Positions 38,333 through 41,980 of a stretch of 41,980 nucleotides of DNA are shown here, in pieces (within the stretch, counting starts at the first letter, position 1; each line of letters opens with the position of its first letter). Origin of the DNA: DASYQD01 sp036005845 (lineage in GTDB: Bacteria > Acidobacteriota > Thermoanaerobaculia > Multivoradales > JAIOJS01); assembly GCA_036005845.1 (NCBI GenBank), contig DASYQD010000107.1, positions 1 through 41,980 of the forward strand, read 5' to 3'. The position numbers were made by a program, and so were the translations under genes. The notes beneath the pieces are model-generated. The model did no database searches and was not told the origin of the DNA. It saw nothing but the letters and a program-made list of their open reading frames with translations.

Positions 38333-38923
38333 CTAATTTGCCCCTTCGTCGCCCACCTCGGGGCTCCACGACGGCAGCGCGCCGGGGTCGACGCCGACCG
38401 ACTCGAGCGCCTGCCGCCACACCTCGTCGGGATCGCCGGCGAAGACGAGGCCCGCGGCGGCGGGCGCCGTCAGCCAGTCGTTGCGCAGGATCTCCTGCAC
38501 CAGCTGGCCGGCGCCCCAGCCGGCGTAGCCGAGCAGCAGCCGAAAGGACTTCGGCGGCGCCACCGCCAGGTGCGACAGCGTGCCGACGTGCTGCGTCAGC
38601 GAGACGCCGGGGATCACCTCCGCCGACGATGCCGGGTCCCCGCCGTTGCCGCCGGCGGCGCGGAAGAGCACGGTGCCCAGCTGCGGCTGCACCGGGCCGC
38701 CGAAGTGCGCCACCACGTCGGCCTCGCCGTTCCACTCGATCTCCATGCCGGAGAGGATCTCCGACACCGAGATGGCGGTGGGCCGGTTGATGATGAAGCC
38801 GAGACTGCCCTCCGCGTCGTGGTGCACGAGCAGCACCACGCTGCGATGGAAGAAGGGATCGAGGATTTGCGGCATGGCGATGAGCAACAGGGGCGCCTGC
38901 AGCTCCGCCTCGGAATCTGCCAT
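38333..38923 (-). CDS. yqgE: YqgE/AlgH family protein
   Basis: A 196-residue member of the YqgE/AlgH (DUF179) family: APLLLIAMPQILDPFFHRSV, VVLLVHHDAEGSLGFIINRP, VAHFGGPVQPQLGTVLF, and FRLLLGYAGWGAGQL with NDWLTAPA. The biochemical function is not known; in Pseudomonas AlgH was linked to alginate regulation. First gene of the minus-strand operon, divergent from aconitase with 93 nt between, so promoters of both must be there. Confidence 0.93.
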   Translation of the reverse strand: MADSEAELQAPLLLIAMPQILDPFFHRSVVLLVHHDAEGSLGFIINRPTAISVSEILSGMEIEWNGEADVVAHFGGPVQPQLGTVLFRAAGGNGGDPASSAEVIPGVSLTQHVGTLSHLAVAPPKSFRLLLGYAGWGAGQLVQEILRNDWLTAPAAAGLVFAGDPDEVWRQALESVGVDPGALPSWSPEVGDEGAN

Positions 38924-38933
38924 CGCGAGGATC

Positions 38934-38963
38934 TTATCGGCCGTTGAGGCCGTGCACTAGAAT
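38934..38963 (+). promoter_or_regulatory. Possible aconitase promoter
   Basis: TAGAAT at 38958-38963 is a fair -10 element. TTATCG at 38934-38939, 18 nt upstream, is a weak -35. The start would be near 38970, about 47 nt before the ATG. Confidence 0.3.
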
Positions 38964-39000
38964 GCCCGTGCTCGGGATTCGCCTCGTTTCCTTCCCGCTC

Positions 39001-39006
39001 AGGAGG
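39001..39006 (+). promoter_or_regulatory. Ribosome binding site of aconitase
   Basis: AGGAGG ten nucleotides ahead of ATG 39017 fixes the start. Confidence 0.75.
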
Positions 39007-39016
39007 ACTCCCCATC

Positions 39017-41785
<2,769 letters not shown>

Positions 41786-41810
41786 AGGAGCGCAGCACTC
41801 CTTGCCTCGT

Positions 41811-41926
41811 CATCGCGAGGCCGCGAAGCGGCCGCGGCGATCTCGATGCTGCGAGTTCACGAGCCGTGCGACAGGCGAGCATCGAGACCGCTTCGTCGCT
41901 CGCTGCGCTCGCTCCTCGCGGTTGAG
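41811..41926. repeat. Imperfect palindromic intergenic repeat downstream of acnA
   Basis: TCTCGATGCT (41841-41850) is mirrored by AGCATCGAGA (41878-41887), and GCGAGG near 41815-41820 by CCTCGC near 41914-41919, so the stretch folds into a long interrupted hairpin. The left part, GTCATCGCGAGG...AAGCGG...GATCTCG, resembles the common GTCATTGCGAGG-type intergenic repeats of many bacteria. Confidence 0.5.
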
Positions 41927-41980
41927 CGCTCCGCGCGCACACTTGTGCGCGCTACGCGCTCAAAAAAAGTCCCCGTGCCG

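Noticed and set aside
41932..41967. Hairpin after acnA as a terminator
   Set aside because: The stem is followed by A residues on the plus strand, and on the minus strand the T-run comes before the stem, so neither strand fits an intrinsic terminator.

Overview
The window is high-GC DNA (about 70 % by eye) carrying 35 protein-coding genes on both strands, very tightly packed. I see no tRNA, rRNA, CRISPR array, transposase or prophage. Outer-membrane genes (lpxK, waaA, an LpxL-type acyltransferase, a secretin, a TonB-type receptor) show a Gram-negative cell. The Oar-like receptor with a carboxypeptidase-type N-terminal domain, the secretin fused to a cohesin-like domain and the base composition together suggest Acidobacteriota, possibly a high-GC lineage such as Thermoanaerobaculia. 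That placement is inference; there is no marker gene here to prove it.

Layout. (1) 256-10497: envelope and lipid-linked sugar functions: a GT-C type membrane protein, a DegT/DnrJ aminotransferase, a membrane-fused spermidine-synthase-like protein, a UbiA-family decaprenyl-phosphate phosphoribosyltransferase, a YfhO-type membrane protein and a flavoprotein with the halogenase motif WxWxIP. (2) 10537-12628: a biotin carboxylase followed by a separate biotin-carrier protein. (3) 12636-19411, minus strand: a Kdo/lipid A/core operon in the order waaA, lpxK, lpxL-like acyltransferase, a large GT-C-like membrane protein, waaF-like heptosyltransferase. (4) 19669-31908: a long plus-strand operon that begins with an ECF sigma factor and its zinc anti-sigma factor and continues with a complete-looking type II secretion/type IV pilus-like assembly machine: short secretin-N-like exported protein, GspF, GspE, PilM, PilN, PilO, a PilP-like protein, a TPR-secretin-cohesin lipoprotein and three pseudopilins. 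dUTPase follows. (5) 32598-35771: a large TonB-dependent receptor-like protein with its own promoter and terminator. (6) 35841-38923, minus strand: yqgE, pdxH, Nudix, SDR, lipoprotein cytochrome c and a small coiled-coil protein. (7) 39017-41785: aconitase.

How it works together. The secretion operon is the most interesting part. Almost every junction overlaps or abuts, so sigma factor, anti-sigma factor and machine are probably made together; the sigma factor may control the machine or its cargo. No prepilin peptidase, GspC or PilT is present, so these must lie elsewhere.

Odd features: GC-rich hairpin repeats with G-runs sit inside the secretion operon, and one appears to encode the leader of the third pseudopilin. 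A second copy type is read into the C-terminus of the membrane spermidine-synthase-like protein. Six junctions use the same GTGA stop/start overlap. A 15-bp triplication extends the start of the SDR gene.
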